Origin: a virus
Length of the DNA: 43,704 nt
Reading direction: 5' to 3' (one strand)
Virus record (IMG/VR): IMGVR_UViG_3300005582_000020
Span: 1 to 43,704 of that record
The position numbers were made by a program, and so were the translations under genes. The notes beneath the pieces were generated by a model. That model did not search any database, had not been told where the DNA came from, and saw only the letters and a list, made by a program, of their open reading frames with translations. This document shows positions 1 through 8,329 of the stretch, in pieces (position 1 is the first letter of the stretch; each line of letters starts with the position of its first letter).

Positions 1-981
1 GGTAAAAAGGATGCTAAAGAATTGCTATGTCAATATTTAGATAGTCATGACCGTACCGCTGAAGCGAAATATCTACGCAAAGTACATGAATCTGAATTCT
101 TGATGACATTGTGCTGGCTCGCACGTATGAATTTGCGCGGTCTTGAACTGAACGAACATGAATCACTTACACTAGAAAATGAAATTTCCCGACTGTTGAA
201 ACTGGTTCACAAGCCTGAGGTCGTTACAAAAGAACCTAGCAATCGTCCTAACATTCAGGAATTGATGCGTGAGAAAGCCGGTGAGGCAGCAGGTGAACTT
301 GAAGGACTACTTGACGAGTACATCACTACAGGTAAGACTACACAAAAGACAGTTGATATTGTTGCTAAATTCAATGTCATGCCACAGCATATCCCTATCA
401 TTGTTGAGATTTGGAAACGCAAAGCTGAAGAATTTAATCAACTAGTTGAGGGTACAGATAAAGACCTGAACGAGGCTTATGCTTTCTTAGGTAAAGTACA
501 AGTGCGTAATCTTGTCAAATTTGTAGATAACGTTCTAGGTGACTTGAACAGCTATATCTCAATTAAGAAAGCAAGCAAAGCACCTCGCAAACGCAAAGCA
601 GTCCCTGTTGAGAAGATTGTTGCTAAACTCAAGTACTTGAAAGAATTCAAGGATCCAGTCAACAAACTTGAACTGATTAGTGTGCATCCTACTAAGTTAC
701 ACGGTGCAAGCGAGGCATGGGTCTATGATACTGCAAAACGTAAAGTGCATCATTACATTGCTGACGATTACAGTAAGACTTTTACAGTTAAGGGTAATAC
801 GATCCTAGGCTTTGATAGCAATACAAGTGAAGTCAAAACATTGCGTAAGCCGGGTGAGCAGATTAAAGAAATAATGGGTAGCAAGCCGGCTGCACGTAAA
901 TACTTTAAAGAGATTAAAGCAGTAGCAACTGCGCCTAATGGTAGGTTCAATGAGAACATGCTAATACTGAAAGCGTTCTAA
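1..981 (+). CDS. Unknown phage protein, 5'-truncated by window edge
   Basis: The frame is open from the first base, so the true start lies upstream; the first in-frame alternative start is a TTG at 22, which I do not trust. About 326 residues are visible. The protein is highly charged and mostly helical for the first 200 residues, with a basic stretch (APRKRKAVP) around residues 200-210. A more beta-like C-terminal part contains SEAWVYDTAKRKVHHYIADD. There is no signal peptide, membrane segment or catalytic motif that I recognise. Its stop overlaps the next start (TAATG at 979-983), so it is translationally coupled to the small gene and to the MazG gene. Function unknown; the coding call itself is firm. 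Confidence 0.85.
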   Translation, partial: GKKDAKELLCQYLDSHDRTAEAKYLRKVHESEFLMTLCWLARMNLRGLELNEHESLTLENEISRLLKLVHKPEVVTKEPSNRPNIQELMREKAGEAAGELEGLLDEYITTGKTTQKTVDIVAKFNVMPQHIPIIVEIWKRKAEEFNQLVEGTDKDLNEAYAFLGKVQVRNLVKFVDNVLGDLNSYISIKKASKAPRKRKAVPVEKIVAKLKYLKEFKDPVNKLELISVHPTKLHGASEAWVYDTAKRKVHHYIADDYSKTFTVKGNTILGFDSNTSEVKTLRKPGEQIKEIMGSKPAARKYFKEIKAVATAPNGRFNENMLILKAF

Positions 982-1172
982 TGGATAATAGTAAAATAAA
1001 AGACAGGATGACAGAACTAATGGCTCCGGTCGAACAGCAATTACTAATGTGTGATGACAAAGAAGACCAGCTTATGATGGCTTGTGCGATGTTACAACGA
1101 GTAAGTGAAGTCTTTGTTTACCATTTAGGTGAACAAGGAGCAAAACAAATGTTTAAGGATTTGATAAAATGA
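981..1172 (+). CDS. Small hypothetical protein (63 aa)
   Basis: A short acidic, methionine-rich, predicted all-helical protein with two cysteines and no membrane segment. It begins inside the stop of the upstream gene (TAATG), and its own stop overlaps the ATG of the MazG-like gene, giving a three-gene coupled cluster. No domain is recognised. Its retention between two genes with no gap is the main argument that it is real; its role is unknown. Confidence 0.7.
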   Translation: MDNSKIKDRMTELMAPVEQQLLMCDDKEDQLMMACAMLQRVSEVFVYHLGEQGAKQMFKDLIK

Positions 1173-1615
1173 ATGTAGATTTAAACAAATATAGTGATTT
1201 TGTGCAGGCTGTTACAAGCCAACCAAGTAGTGACTTGACAACTTTCATGGACACCCTTGACCGATTAGATGCAAACTATGAACTAGATGCCGATGCCGGT
1301 ATAATGAAATATGGGCCTGACATCAACGTTCCGTTGTTACTGACCGCATGTCTAGGACTAGCCGCAGAGTCAGGCGAGTTTATTGAGATTCCTAAAAAGA
1401 TTTTCTTTCAAGGTAAACCCCTAACTGACGATAATGTCTTTCACATGAAACGTGAACTCGGAGACATCATGTGGTACTGGATTAACGCTTGCAGGGCACT
1501 TCGTCTAGATCCTAATGATGTGATTGCTGAGAACGTAGAGAAACTAAAAGCACGATATCCCGGTGGCGAGTTTAACGTGTTCAATAGTGAGAATCGTCAA
1601 CACAACGATATCTAA
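1169..1615 (+). CDS. mazG: MazG-like nucleotide pyrophosphohydrolase
   Basis: Predicted all-alpha NTP pyrophosphohydrolase. The family signature ExxE...ExxD is present as ESGE (E67, E70) and ELGD (E96, D99), which would bind the Mg ions used to hydrolyse (d)NTPs to monophosphates. At 148 residues it fits single-domain phage MazG enzymes and has about 55 extra N-terminal residues before the core. Phage MazG proteins have been proposed to tune host nucleotide pools or (p)ppGpp; which applies here is not visible. It starts within the stop of the preceding small gene (ATGA overlap) and ends just before a convergent methyltransferase gene, with only 5 bases between the two stops. Confidence 0.88.
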   Translation: MNVDLNKYSDFVQAVTSQPSSDLTTFMDTLDRLDANYELDADAGIMKYGPDINVPLLLTACLGLAAESGEFIEIPKKIFFQGKPLTDDNVFHMKRELGDIMWYWINACRALRLDPNDVIAENVEKLKARYPGGEFNVFNSENRQHNDI

Positions 1616-1620
1616 GTAGA

Positions 1621-2241
1621 TTATTTAGGTAATCTACCTTTTCTTTTTATCTCTTCCGGTGTGCGTTTACGAACTATAAATTCAATCGCACACTCACTTA
1701 TACTATGATAGGTTTGATCTACTCTACCAATATCATATATAAATGTACCATTTATTAATTCAACCTTAAGAACCTCAACCTCACTATTGTATTGATATAA
1801 GAATTCAAATACGTTAGTGCTGACCGGGCTCCAGCTTTCTTCTTTATTAATTGTCCAACTTGTTTTATGATCGGGGTTATGGTTACTAGGCCACACGCCC
1901 TGTTCATACAAATCCTCATCAGGAATAGTTACAATAATATGTCCGCCCGGCTTACAAATTCTAAGCCAATTATCAAATGCTTGGAACGGGTCCCTCATGT
2001 GTTCCAAACAATGACTGCTATGTACAAAATCAAATGTATCATCAGCTACCCCTTCCATAAGTTGAGCATCACCGTCAGGCATATCCCACGCTTTTAAACC
2101 TGTCATTAGTGGAAATTGTTGAGTGTATCTTCCAATTTGGTCGTTACCCGCCCCAATATCAATTCCATAACCTCTAAAATATGTACTAGCAAACCTAGCA
2201 TCTTGTAAACGGCGAATTAATGCCTTGCTTGACTCATTCAT
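1621..2241 (-). CDS. Class I SAM-dependent methyltransferase
   Basis: Rossmann-fold methyltransferase of the Methyltransf_11 type. Motif I is GIDIGAGND (residues 26-34), a DGDAQ segment at 56-60 follows the second strand, SSHCLEHMRDP (75-85) is the post-motif-II signature, and KPGGHIIVTIPD (97-108) is motif III. The C-terminal 90 residues probably form the acceptor-binding cap. The substrate is not evident; small metabolites, sugars or lipids are typical for this subgroup. It is on the minus strand against its neighbours, with its own late-type promoter (minus 2270-2263) and an AAGGAA ribosome site (minus 2251-2246). The start is supported by that spacing. Confidence 0.9.
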   Translation of the reverse strand: MNESSKALIRRLQDARFASTYFRGYGIDIGAGNDQIGRYTQQFPLMTGLKAWDMPDGDAQLMEGVADDTFDFVHSSHCLEHMRDPFQAFDNWLRICKPGGHIIVTIPDEDLYEQGVWPSNHNPDHKTSWTINKEESWSPVSTNVFEFLYQYNSEVEVLKVELINGTFIYDIGRVDQTYHSISECAIEFIVRKRTPEEIKRKGRLPK

Positions 2242-2253
2242 TGTATTCCTTAA

Positions 2254-2274
2254 GTAAAATTATATTTATTTTAC
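2254..2274 (-). promoter_or_regulatory. Late promoter inside an inverted repeat, methyltransferase gene
   Basis: On the minus strand AATAAATA (2270-2263) matches the T4 late promoter TATAAATA at 7 of 8 positions. It is straddled by GTAAAAT-N7-ATTTTAC (2274-2254), a perfect 7-bp inverted repeat. With T4 geometry, transcription would start at about 2257, after the upstream arm. The downstream arm ends two bases before the AAGGAA ribosome site. The arms are AT-rich, so chance cannot be excluded. Confidence 0.5.
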
Positions 2275-2324
2275 ACTCACTTATCTAAAATAAAAGTTGA
2301 GTTTAGTTCATTGTACTATGGTTT

Positions 2325-2347
2325 CCAGATAAATATATTATCTGGAG
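2325..2347 (+). promoter_or_regulatory. Late promoter nested in an RBS-sequestering inverted repeat
   Basis: GATAAATA (2328-2335) is a 7/8 match to the T4 late promoter. It lies within the perfect inverted repeat CCAGATAA-N5-TTATCTGG (2325-2332 with 2338-2345). The right arm runs into the ribosome site GGAGA (2344-2348) ahead of the ATG at 2354. With T4 spacing the transcript would begin near 2341, so late mRNA lacks the left arm, while a read-through mRNA could fold and cover the ribosome site. Confidence 0.65.
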
Positions 2348-2353
2348 AACACA

Positions 2354-3124
2354 ATGGCAATTCTGCAATCAACTAGTTTAGACGCATTAAAAGAAGATTT
2401 ATTTAGAAACTTACGCTTACGTATGGGCGAAGGCATTGTTGACGTTGAATTAGATCCTGAACATTATGAAGCCGCTTATAAGTATGCGGTTCAAGTATAT
2501 CGTCAACGAGCACAAAATGCAACAGAAGAAGCATATACTTTATTGACATTACAAGAGCATCAGGAAATTTATACTCTTCCCAAAGAATTTATTAATGTAA
2601 GACAAGTATTCCGTCGTACTGTTGGAATGGAGACAGGCCCAGGATCAACTAGTTTTGATCCATTTAGTAGTGCTATTCTTAACACGTATTTACTGAACTA
2701 TAGTTCGGCAGGTGGGTTAGCAACATATGATTTCTATGCAGGATATGTTGAATTGGTTGCACGTATGTTTGGTGGATATGTAATCTACACCTTCAACAAT
2801 GTTACAAAAGAAATTCGCTTAGTGAGAAATATCAAAGGTAACGGTGAACAGATACTAATTTGGGCTGATATTCAAAAGCCTGAATCAACATTACTTCAAG
2901 ATCCGGGAAGTGGTGTTTGGATTGGTGACTGGACCTTTGCTCAATGTATGAGTATCTTGGGTGAAGCCCGTGAAAAGTTTGCAAGCATTGCTGGCCCGGG
3001 TGGCGGCACTACCCTTAACGGATCCGCATTGAAATCCGAAGCTAAAGAAATGCAAGCCACATTATTAGAAGATTTAAAGCGTTATGTGGATTATAGTCAG
3101 CCACTAACTTGGGTACAAGGTTAA
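2354..3124 (+). CDS. Neck / head-tail connector-type structural protein (gp13-like)
   Basis: A 256-residue protein. The N-terminal helices (LDALKEDLFRNLRLRMGEG, then the YEAAYKYAVQVYRQRAQNA region) are followed by a beta-rich centre (IYTLPKEFINVRQVFRRTVG) and a C-terminal helix. This layout, an N-terminal helical segment on a YxLP..v..v..v core, is what I associate with neck proteins of T4-like phages, and the length is in range. Placement just upstream of the tail genes fits a neck role. The residues GPGGGTTLNGSALKSEA near 216-232 form a loop-helix also seen in marine myovirus relatives. It has its own late promoter and a good GGAGA ribosome site. The exact gp13 versus gp14 assignment is uncertain. 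Confidence 0.6.
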   Translation: MAILQSTSLDALKEDLFRNLRLRMGEGIVDVELDPEHYEAAYKYAVQVYRQRAQNATEEAYTLLTLQEHQEIYTLPKEFINVRQVFRRTVGMETGPGSTSFDPFSSAILNTYLLNYSSAGGLATYDFYAGYVELVARMFGGYVIYTFNNVTKEIRLVRNIKGNGEQILIWADIQKPESTLLQDPGSGVWIGDWTFAQCMSILGEAREKFASIAGPGGGTTLNGSALKSEAKEMQATLLEDLKRYVDYSQPLTWVQG

Positions 3125-3133
3125 TAACATTAT

Positions 3134-3595
3134 ATGAGAGCAACTGAGTTTATTACGGAACTATTTCGCCCCGGTAATCAAAACTGGAAGTGGAATCGAC
3201 AATCCCAGGAAGAGGCAGTTGCAAATTTTACTGTGGGCGAAAGAAAGTATGTATGGTCAGCCTACAGTCATCACCAAGATGATAAGCCAGAAACATGGGA
3301 AATACAATTTCGTTTAATTAGAGAGGCGTTAGACCCTGAAAAATTATCACTATATGGCACAACAGGTACAGGCAACTCAGCAGAAGTAATGTCAATTGTA
3401 GTAGATATAATGCGTGAATTCTTAGAAGACTACAGTGATAATGTACAAAAAATTATATTTGATGCAAAAGAAAACAGTCGCATAGGACTATACACAAGAA
3501 TGGTTAAGCGTTTAATACCCAATTGGGATTTAGAACAAGACTATAATCCAGAAATGGGATTAAGATTCATATTGTCTAGACCAAAACAAATGTAA
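3134..3595 (+). CDS. Hypothetical protein with capsid-targeting-like N-terminus
   Basis: A 153-residue soluble protein that starts MRATEFITE. This resembles the T4 capsid-targeting sequence of internal head proteins (MKTYQEFIAE), including the [I/L]-x-E site where the gp21 prohead protease cuts. The rest is a mixed alpha/beta domain with an RIGLYTRMVKRLIPNW stretch vaguely like an acetyltransferase helix. I see no acetyl-CoA loop, so I do not call a GNAT. It lies 9 bases after the neck gene and 57 bases before the preferred kinase start. The head-targeting idea is inference from the N-terminus only. Confidence 0.65.
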   Translation: MRATEFITELFRPGNQNWKWNRQSQEEAVANFTVGERKYVWSAYSHHQDDKPETWEIQFRLIREALDPEKLSLYGTTGTGNSAEVMSIVVDIMREFLEDYSDNVQKIIFDAKENSRIGLYTRMVKRLIPNWDLEQDYNPEMGLRFILSRPKQM

Positions 3596-3652
3596 CCTAA
3601 ATGCTAGCACATGTCATCTCTTAGTAATATAATTACAAGTACAGGAGAACGT

Positions 3653-4300
3653 ATGATTATAGGAGTAACAGGTCTAATTGGCAGCGGCAAGGATACTATA
3701 GCTGACTATTTAGTAACAAATCACAAATTTAAACGGATAAGTTTTGCATCCAGTCTTAAAGATGCTGTAGCAAGTGTCTTTGGTTGGGAACGAGAAATGT
3801 TAGAAGGTACAACTAAATCTAGCCGCAAATGGCGTGAACAAGTTGATCCTTGGTGGAGTCAACGATTAAACATCCCTGAACTAACACCACGCTGGGTTCT
3901 ACAACAATGGGGTACTGAAGTTTGTCGTGCTAACTTCCATGACGATATATGGGTAGCAAGTGTAGAGAACAAACTACGACAAACAAAAGATGATATCGTC
4001 ATTACTGATTGTAGATTCCGTAATGAAGTTGATGCTATCAAAAATGCAAATGGTATTACTTTAAGATCAAATCGAGGTCCTGAACCCGAATGGTACGATG
4101 CGGCAAAAGCATATAATAAGGGACCTGACGGGAATAGTCTTTGGGCTTTGAGCAAAGCTAAGTTAGACAAAGCTAAGATTCATGCCAGTGAATACTCTAG
4201 TGTGGGATTAGAATACGACCATTATATTGACAATAACGGATCTATTGATGATTTACATGCTACACTTAGTCAACTTCTAAATCGCCCCGACGCCAGTTAA
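3653..4300 (+). CDS. gp1: Deoxynucleoside monophosphate kinase (gp1-like)
   Basis: Predicted dNMP kinase that phosphorylates deoxynucleoside monophosphates for phage DNA synthesis. The P-loop GLIGSGKD occupies residues 7-14 at the extreme N-terminus, as in T4 gp1. WREQVDPWW, WVLQQWGTEVCR and DCRFRNEVDAI, typical of the phage dNMP-kinase family, follow. The start is set at 3653, not the upstream ATG at 3611, because AGGAGA (3643-3648) is correctly spaced and the P-loop then begins at the expected place; the protein is 215 residues. The 3' end overlaps the convergent zinc-protein gene by 35 bases. The match to the family is strong over the whole length. Confidence 0.88.
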   Translation: MIIGVTGLIGSGKDTIADYLVTNHKFKRISFASSLKDAVASVFGWEREMLEGTTKSSRKWREQVDPWWSQRLNIPELTPRWVLQQWGTEVCRANFHDDIWVASVENKLRQTKDDIVITDCRFRNEVDAIKNANGITLRSNRGPEPEWYDAAKAYNKGPDGNSLWALSKAKLDKAKIHASEYSSVGLEYDHYIDNNGSIDDLHATLSQLLNRPDAS

Positions 4301-4607
4301 CTTCTTTTCTTTTTACCACTTCAACACAGTTTAAACAGATTGTACGTAGGTTAGTAAACTCAGTGTGTTCTAGTTTACCATCTATATGAAACACAGTAGT
4401 CTGACTAGGATATGAACTCTTAAAGCCACATAAATCACATGTGGCTTTTTTCTTGTACCCTGACTTTTTCCAACTAGGTTCTCTTGGTTTAAGTTTATTT
4501 TTCTTACGACCACATTCATCACACATACTACGATAGTGTGTTATGCCATCACGTTTATAATTTACAGCAGTATTATTCTTACCGCATGTGTTGCATATTG
4601 GTCTCAT
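4266..4607 (-). CDS. HNH-like zinc-binding protein
   Basis: A 113-residue basic protein with two four-cysteine zinc sites: C5/C8 with C29/C32, and C57/C60 with C91/C94. The second site encloses FHIDGKLEHTEFTNLRTICLNC, in which H74 and N86 sit where the first His and the Asn of an HNH beta-beta-alpha-metal fold would be. The usual final His after the last cysteine pair is not obvious, so nuclease activity is uncertain. Close relatives are common in T4-like cyanophages and pelagiphages, where they are called HNH endonuclease or hypothetical. It is antisense to its neighbours, overlaps the kinase by 35 bases, and its only visible promoter sits immediately before the ATG. Confidence 0.75.
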   Translation of the reverse strand: MRPICNTCGKNNTAVNYKRDGITHYRSMCDECGRKKNKLKPREPSWKKSGYKKKATCDLCGFKSSYPSQTTVFHIDGKLEHTEFTNLRTICLNCVEVVKRKEVNWRRGDLEVD

Positions 4608-4611
4608 ACTA

Positions 4612-4619
4612 TATTTATC
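4612..4619 (-). promoter_or_regulatory. Late promoter for the HNH-like gene (minus strand)
   Basis: On the minus strand GATAAATA (4619-4612) matches the T4 late promoter at 7/8. T4 spacing would put the transcription start at 4606, inside the ATG at 4607-4605, and no Shine-Dalgarno sequence precedes the gene. A leaderless or nearly leaderless mRNA is implied. Confidence 0.5.
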
Positions 4620-4625
4620 ATTGTA

Positions 4626-4637
4626 ACCTTCGAAGGT
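4626..4637. repeat. 12-bp perfect palindrome between divergent genes
   Basis: ACCTTCGAAGGT is a perfect palindrome. It lies between the minus-strand HNH-like gene and the plus-strand tail sheath gene. It could be a protein-binding site or a small hairpin; no T-run directly follows it, so it is not a classical terminator. Confidence 0.4.
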
Positions 4638-4666
4638 ACGCTAATTGGCATTTTTTTACCATTTAC

Positions 4667-4674
4667 ACTAAATA
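4667..4674 (+). promoter_or_regulatory. Candidate late promoter, tail sheath gene
   Basis: ACTAAATA (6/8 match to TATAAATA) resembles the CTAAATA late element described for marine T4-like phages. The predicted start near 4680 gives a leader of about 45 bases containing a small AGGG-N6-CCCT hairpin (4685-4698). AAAGGAAAA lies just before the ATG at 4726. Confidence 0.5.
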
Positions 4675-4725
4675 TTAGTACGTTAGGGCGTTAACCCTCA
4701 TAATCATAACATAAAGGAAAATAAC

Positions 4726-7700
4726 ATGGCACTAGTATCACCAGGCGTAGAAGTAAATATCATCGACCAAAGTCAATATTTACCAGCAGCCACAAATTCA
4801 GTTCCGTTGCTAATTGTTGCATCAGCACAAAATAAAGCAAACGCCGCAGGCACAGCAGTAGCTGTAGGAACAACAAAAGCAAATGCAGGTAAATTATATC
4901 AAGTAACAAGTCAACGTGACTTAACTACTTTGTTTGGTAATCCATTCTTCTATAAGACAACAAATGGTACACCGATTCATGGATATGAATTAAACGAATA
5001 TGGTTTATTAGCAGCCTATTCATTATTGGGCACAACAAATCGTTGCTATATTTTAAGAGCAGATATCGATTTATCAGAATTTGTAGGATCAGTTTCTAGA
5101 CCATCAGGTGAAGCGGTAGATGGTACATATTGGTTAGATACAACTAATAGTACATGGGGCATTTATGAATTTAATGCTACGTCTGGTAAGTTTGTTAATC
5201 AAATTCCATATGTTCTTACAAGTACCGATCAATTAACTGATGCACGACATCCATTAGATACCATTGGTAACGTGGGAGAATATGCAATTGTTGCAATGCA
5301 TCACGCTGGTGAGCCTGCCGGGGATAGTACCTATTTCTATAAAATGATGGATAATACATGGATGACATTAAATAGTGATTCATTGGCTTCAAGTAATCCA
5401 TCAGTAAGTTCTACTATCTCTAATCCAACATTAACTACTGGATATAGTTTTGATATAACATTAACCTGTGAGGCAAGCGGAATGGCATCAACAACCAATA
5501 TTATTGTAGCCGCCGGTGATGATGTGAACGATATTGCAACTTATCTTAATAATTTAAACGACATTCAATTTAACGCTGACGTAATTGATAATAAATTGAA
5601 TATCTATGTAGTTGATGGAAATATTGTCACATTAGCTAATCATTCCACTGACGGTTCCTTGCTTACTCAATTGGGAATTACTGCAGGTTCTTATTATGGT
5701 GTTACATGTCATTATGGTACCAGTGCTCAAATGCCATTATGGACTTCAAGTCAGGCAAAACCCCGTGCTACTGGATCTGTTTGGATTAAAACAAGCAGCG
5801 CCGGGAATGGATTATCACTATCACTCTCAAAATATAGCGTAGCAACTGCTAGTTGGACTTCACAATTTGTTTCAGCATATGGTAGCGAAATTAACGCAAC
5901 CGCTGCATTAGATAGTACTGGTGGAAAGGCTATTCCCCAAAATACAATTTTTGCAAGATATGCTAGTCCTGGTGCTGGCGGTAGTCAAAGTACTGCACCA
6001 GTAAAATTATTTAATAGACTGGCTACGGGGCCTACAGTTACTACTACAACAATAGCTAACCCTACAATTACTACAGGCAATAGTTTTACTGTATATGTGA
6101 GTATTCCTGGTGAAAGATTGTCTAGTATAGATTTACCCGCAACCAAAATAATATTCGAGAATACAGGAACAACCGCGGCTTCATTTGTTACAGATTGGCA
6201 AAATGCTCAAATTCCCTATACAACTGCTACATTAACAACTGATGGAACTATTCAAATTACTCATACATTAGGTGGTGAAATTTTTATATCAGATATTGAC
6301 CCTATAACACTCCAACGCTCAGATGTATTGTATGCTGATTTAGGATTTGATGGGGTAGGTATTAAATATGGACCGATACATACATTTACTGTATCTGTTA
6401 CACCTGAAGCAGTAACAACATCCGGCACAGGTGGATCAATTTCCGTGTCTGTGGATAGTGCAGGAAAATATATAATAAACACTGTTAGTGGTGGTTCCGG
6501 TTACGCAGTGGGTGATGTTTTAAAAGTCAGTGGTGGTTATCTTAGTGGTTCTAACGGTGTTAATGATTTGAAATTAAATGTCACTAAAGTTAATGCAGGA
6601 TCTTTGGAATCAGTTAGAATATCAACAACAACTCAATTTGCAGATAGAAAGTATTATACCCAAATTTCAAATTGGGAAGAAATTGAGTATACTGCAAATG
6701 AAGGTGCTCCTGTAGAATTACCTGCAAACGGTAGATATTGGTACTTTAGCACACCAAGTCAAGTTGATATCATGGTCAACCAAGGTGGAGTATGGAAGGG
6801 ATATAGAAATGTAAACTTTGATAGTTCTGGTCATCCAGCTAACTCAGGAACAAATAATACTGATTCTACGGGCCCTATTGTTAGTGCATCAGCACCAATA
6901 ACGCAAAGTGATGGAACTGTATTGGTTTATGGTGATCTATGGCTTGATTCTGCTGATTTAGAAAACTATCCAATGTTATATCGTTGGGAAGCAGTTAGTA
7001 GTGTAGATCAATGGGTTTTGATTGATAAAAATGACCAAACTAGTAGTAATGGTATTTTGTTTGCTGATGCAAGATGGAGTCATTCGGGTGCTGTGAATCC
7101 AGTAGATGATCCTATTCCATCTATAACTACTTTATTAACTAGTAATCACTTAGATTTAGATGCACCAAATCCAGCTTTATCTCCACAGGGTATGTTATTA
7201 TTCAATACACGCCGTTCAGGATACAATATTAAAGAATTCAAGACTAATTATTTTACAAACAAAAATTATCCTAATGCCGGTAACTATAATTCAGGCGCAC
7301 CGACAAACAATGCTAATTTACCTCAAGTAAGTTATGCTTGGGTTAGTGCTAGCGGATTGAAGTCAGATGGTTCGGCTTACTTAGGTCGTCACGCACAGCG
7401 TCATATGATTGTGTCAGCGATGAAATCGGTAATTGATACAAATCAAACTATACGTGAAGAAGATAATTTCTTTAACTTGATAGCAGCTCCTGGTTATCCA
7501 GAACTACAACCTAATATGGTAACGTTAAACAATGACCGCAATAATACTGCTTACATTGTAGGTGATACTCCATTAAGATTACCAGATCAAGCTACTAATA
7601 TTACAAATTGGGCGACTAATGAAGCATTAGCAACCGAGTCAGGTGAAGATGGTTGGGTTACCCGTGATACGTATTTAGGTGTGTTCTACCCAAGCGGTAT

Positions 7701-8325
7701 TACATCAGATACAACAGGTACAGCCGCAGTTGTTCCTGCAAGTCATATGATGTTACGCACGTTACTAAGAAACGATACATTGGGTTATCCTTGGTTAGCT
7801 CCAGCAGGTACACGCCGTGGTACAATTGACAACGCTACAAATATTGGATACTTAGATGCTACTACTGGTGAATTCCAAGTAGTTAAGAATCGTATGAGTA
7901 TTCGTGATGTGTTATATTTGAATCAAATCAATCCATTAGCATTCTTTACTGGTGTTGGTCTATTGAATTATGGTAATAAGAACTCATTTGATTCACAATC
8001 AGCATTGGATCGCATCAATGTATCACGTTTAGTTTGTTATATTCGTGAAAGACTGCAAGTTGCGGCTCGTCCATTCGTATTCGAACCAAACGATGCTCTT
8101 ACACGTAATCAACTTACCGGTGTTGTTCAGTCATTGTTTATTGACTTAGTTGGAAAGCGCGGATTGTATGACTATCTAGTTGTATGTGATGCAAGTAATA
8201 ATACTCCATCTAGAATTGATAGAAATGAATTGTGGATTGATATTGCAATTGAGCCAGTTAAGGCAGCAGAATTCATTTACATACCGGTTCGTGTTATGAA
8301 CACCGGGGCTATTGGAGCTCAATAA
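4726..8325 (+). CDS. gp18: Contractile tail sheath protein (gp18-like), enlarged
   Basis: The tail sheath subunit, which polymerises around the tube and contracts on infection. The N-terminus MALVSPGVEVNIIDQSQY is the classic sheath start. The C-terminal part (about residues 820-1199) carries the conserved core: SYAWVSASG, a long AMKSVIDTNQTIREEDNFFNL helix region, LNQINPLAFFTGVGLLNYG and the final WIDIAIEPVKAAEFIYIPVR strand. It is 1199 residues against about 660 in T4, the extra material being a large central insertion. The insertion contains GDLWLDSADLENYP/NGILFADARW, typical of marine relatives, and two related beta domains starting TISNPTLTTGYSF (230-242) and TIANPTITTGNSF (442-454). AAAGGAAAA is a good ribosome site. 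Confidence 0.95.
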   Translation: MALVSPGVEVNIIDQSQYLPAATNSVPLLIVASAQNKANAAGTAVAVGTTKANAGKLYQVTSQRDLTTLFGNPFFYKTTNGTPIHGYELNEYGLLAAYSLLGTTNRCYILRADIDLSEFVGSVSRPSGEAVDGTYWLDTTNSTWGIYEFNATSGKFVNQIPYVLTSTDQLTDARHPLDTIGNVGEYAIVAMHHAGEPAGDSTYFYKMMDNTWMTLNSDSLASSNPSVSSTISNPTLTTGYSFDITLTCEASGMASTTNIIVAAGDDVNDIATYLNNLNDIQFNADVIDNKLNIYVVDGNIVTLANHSTDGSLLTQLGITAGSYYGVTCHYGTSAQMPLWTSSQAKPRATGSVWIKTSSAGNGLSLSLSKYSVATASWTSQFVSAYGSEINATAALDSTGGKAIPQNTIFARYASPGAGGSQSTAPVKLFNRLATGPTVTTTTIANPTITTGNSFTVYVSIPGERLSSIDLPATKIIFENTGTTAASFVTDWQNAQIPYTTATLTTDGTIQITHTLGGEIFISDIDPITLQRSDVLYADLGFDGVGIKYGPIHTFTVSVTPEAVTTSGTGGSISVSVDSAGKYIINTVSGGSGYAVGDVLKVSGGYLSGSNGVNDLKLNVTKVNAGSLESVRISTTTQFADRKYYTQISNWEEIEYTANEGAPVELPANGRYWYFSTPSQVDIMVNQGGVWKGYRNVNFDSSGHPANSGTNNTDSTGPIVSASAPITQSDGTVLVYGDLWLDSADLENYPMLYRWEAVSSVDQWVLIDKNDQTSSNGILFADARWSHSGAVNPVDDPIPSITTLLTSNHLDLDAPNPALSPQGMLLFNTRRSGYNIKEFKTNYFTNKNYPNAGNYNSGAPTNNANLPQVSYAWVSASGLKSDGSAYLGRHAQRHMIVSAMKSVIDTNQTIREEDNFFNLIAAPGYPELQPNMVTLNNDRNNTAYIVGDTPLRLPDQATNITNWATNEALATESGEDGWVTRDTYLGVFYPSGITSDTTGTAAVVPASHMMLRTLLRNDTLGYPWLAPAGTRRGTIDNATNIGYLDATTGEFQVVKNRMSIRDVLYLNQINPLAFFTGVGLLNYGNKNSFDSQSALDRINVSRLVCYIRERLQVAARPFVFEPNDALTRNQLTGVVQSLFIDLVGKRGLYDYLVVCDASNNTPSRIDRNELWIDIAIEPVKAAEFIYIPVRVMNTGAIGAQ

Positions 8326-8329
8326 ATAC

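Noticed and set aside
3611-3652. Upstream ATG as start of the dNMP kinase
   Set aside because: It would add 14 residues before the P-loop strand and lacks a ribosome site, whereas AGGAGA is correctly placed for the ATG at 3653.
8322-8328. ATAAATA as another late promoter
   Set aside because: It lies in the sheath stop codon region just before a hairpin. A start from it would be redundant with the better placed element at 8355, which precedes the ribosome site properly.
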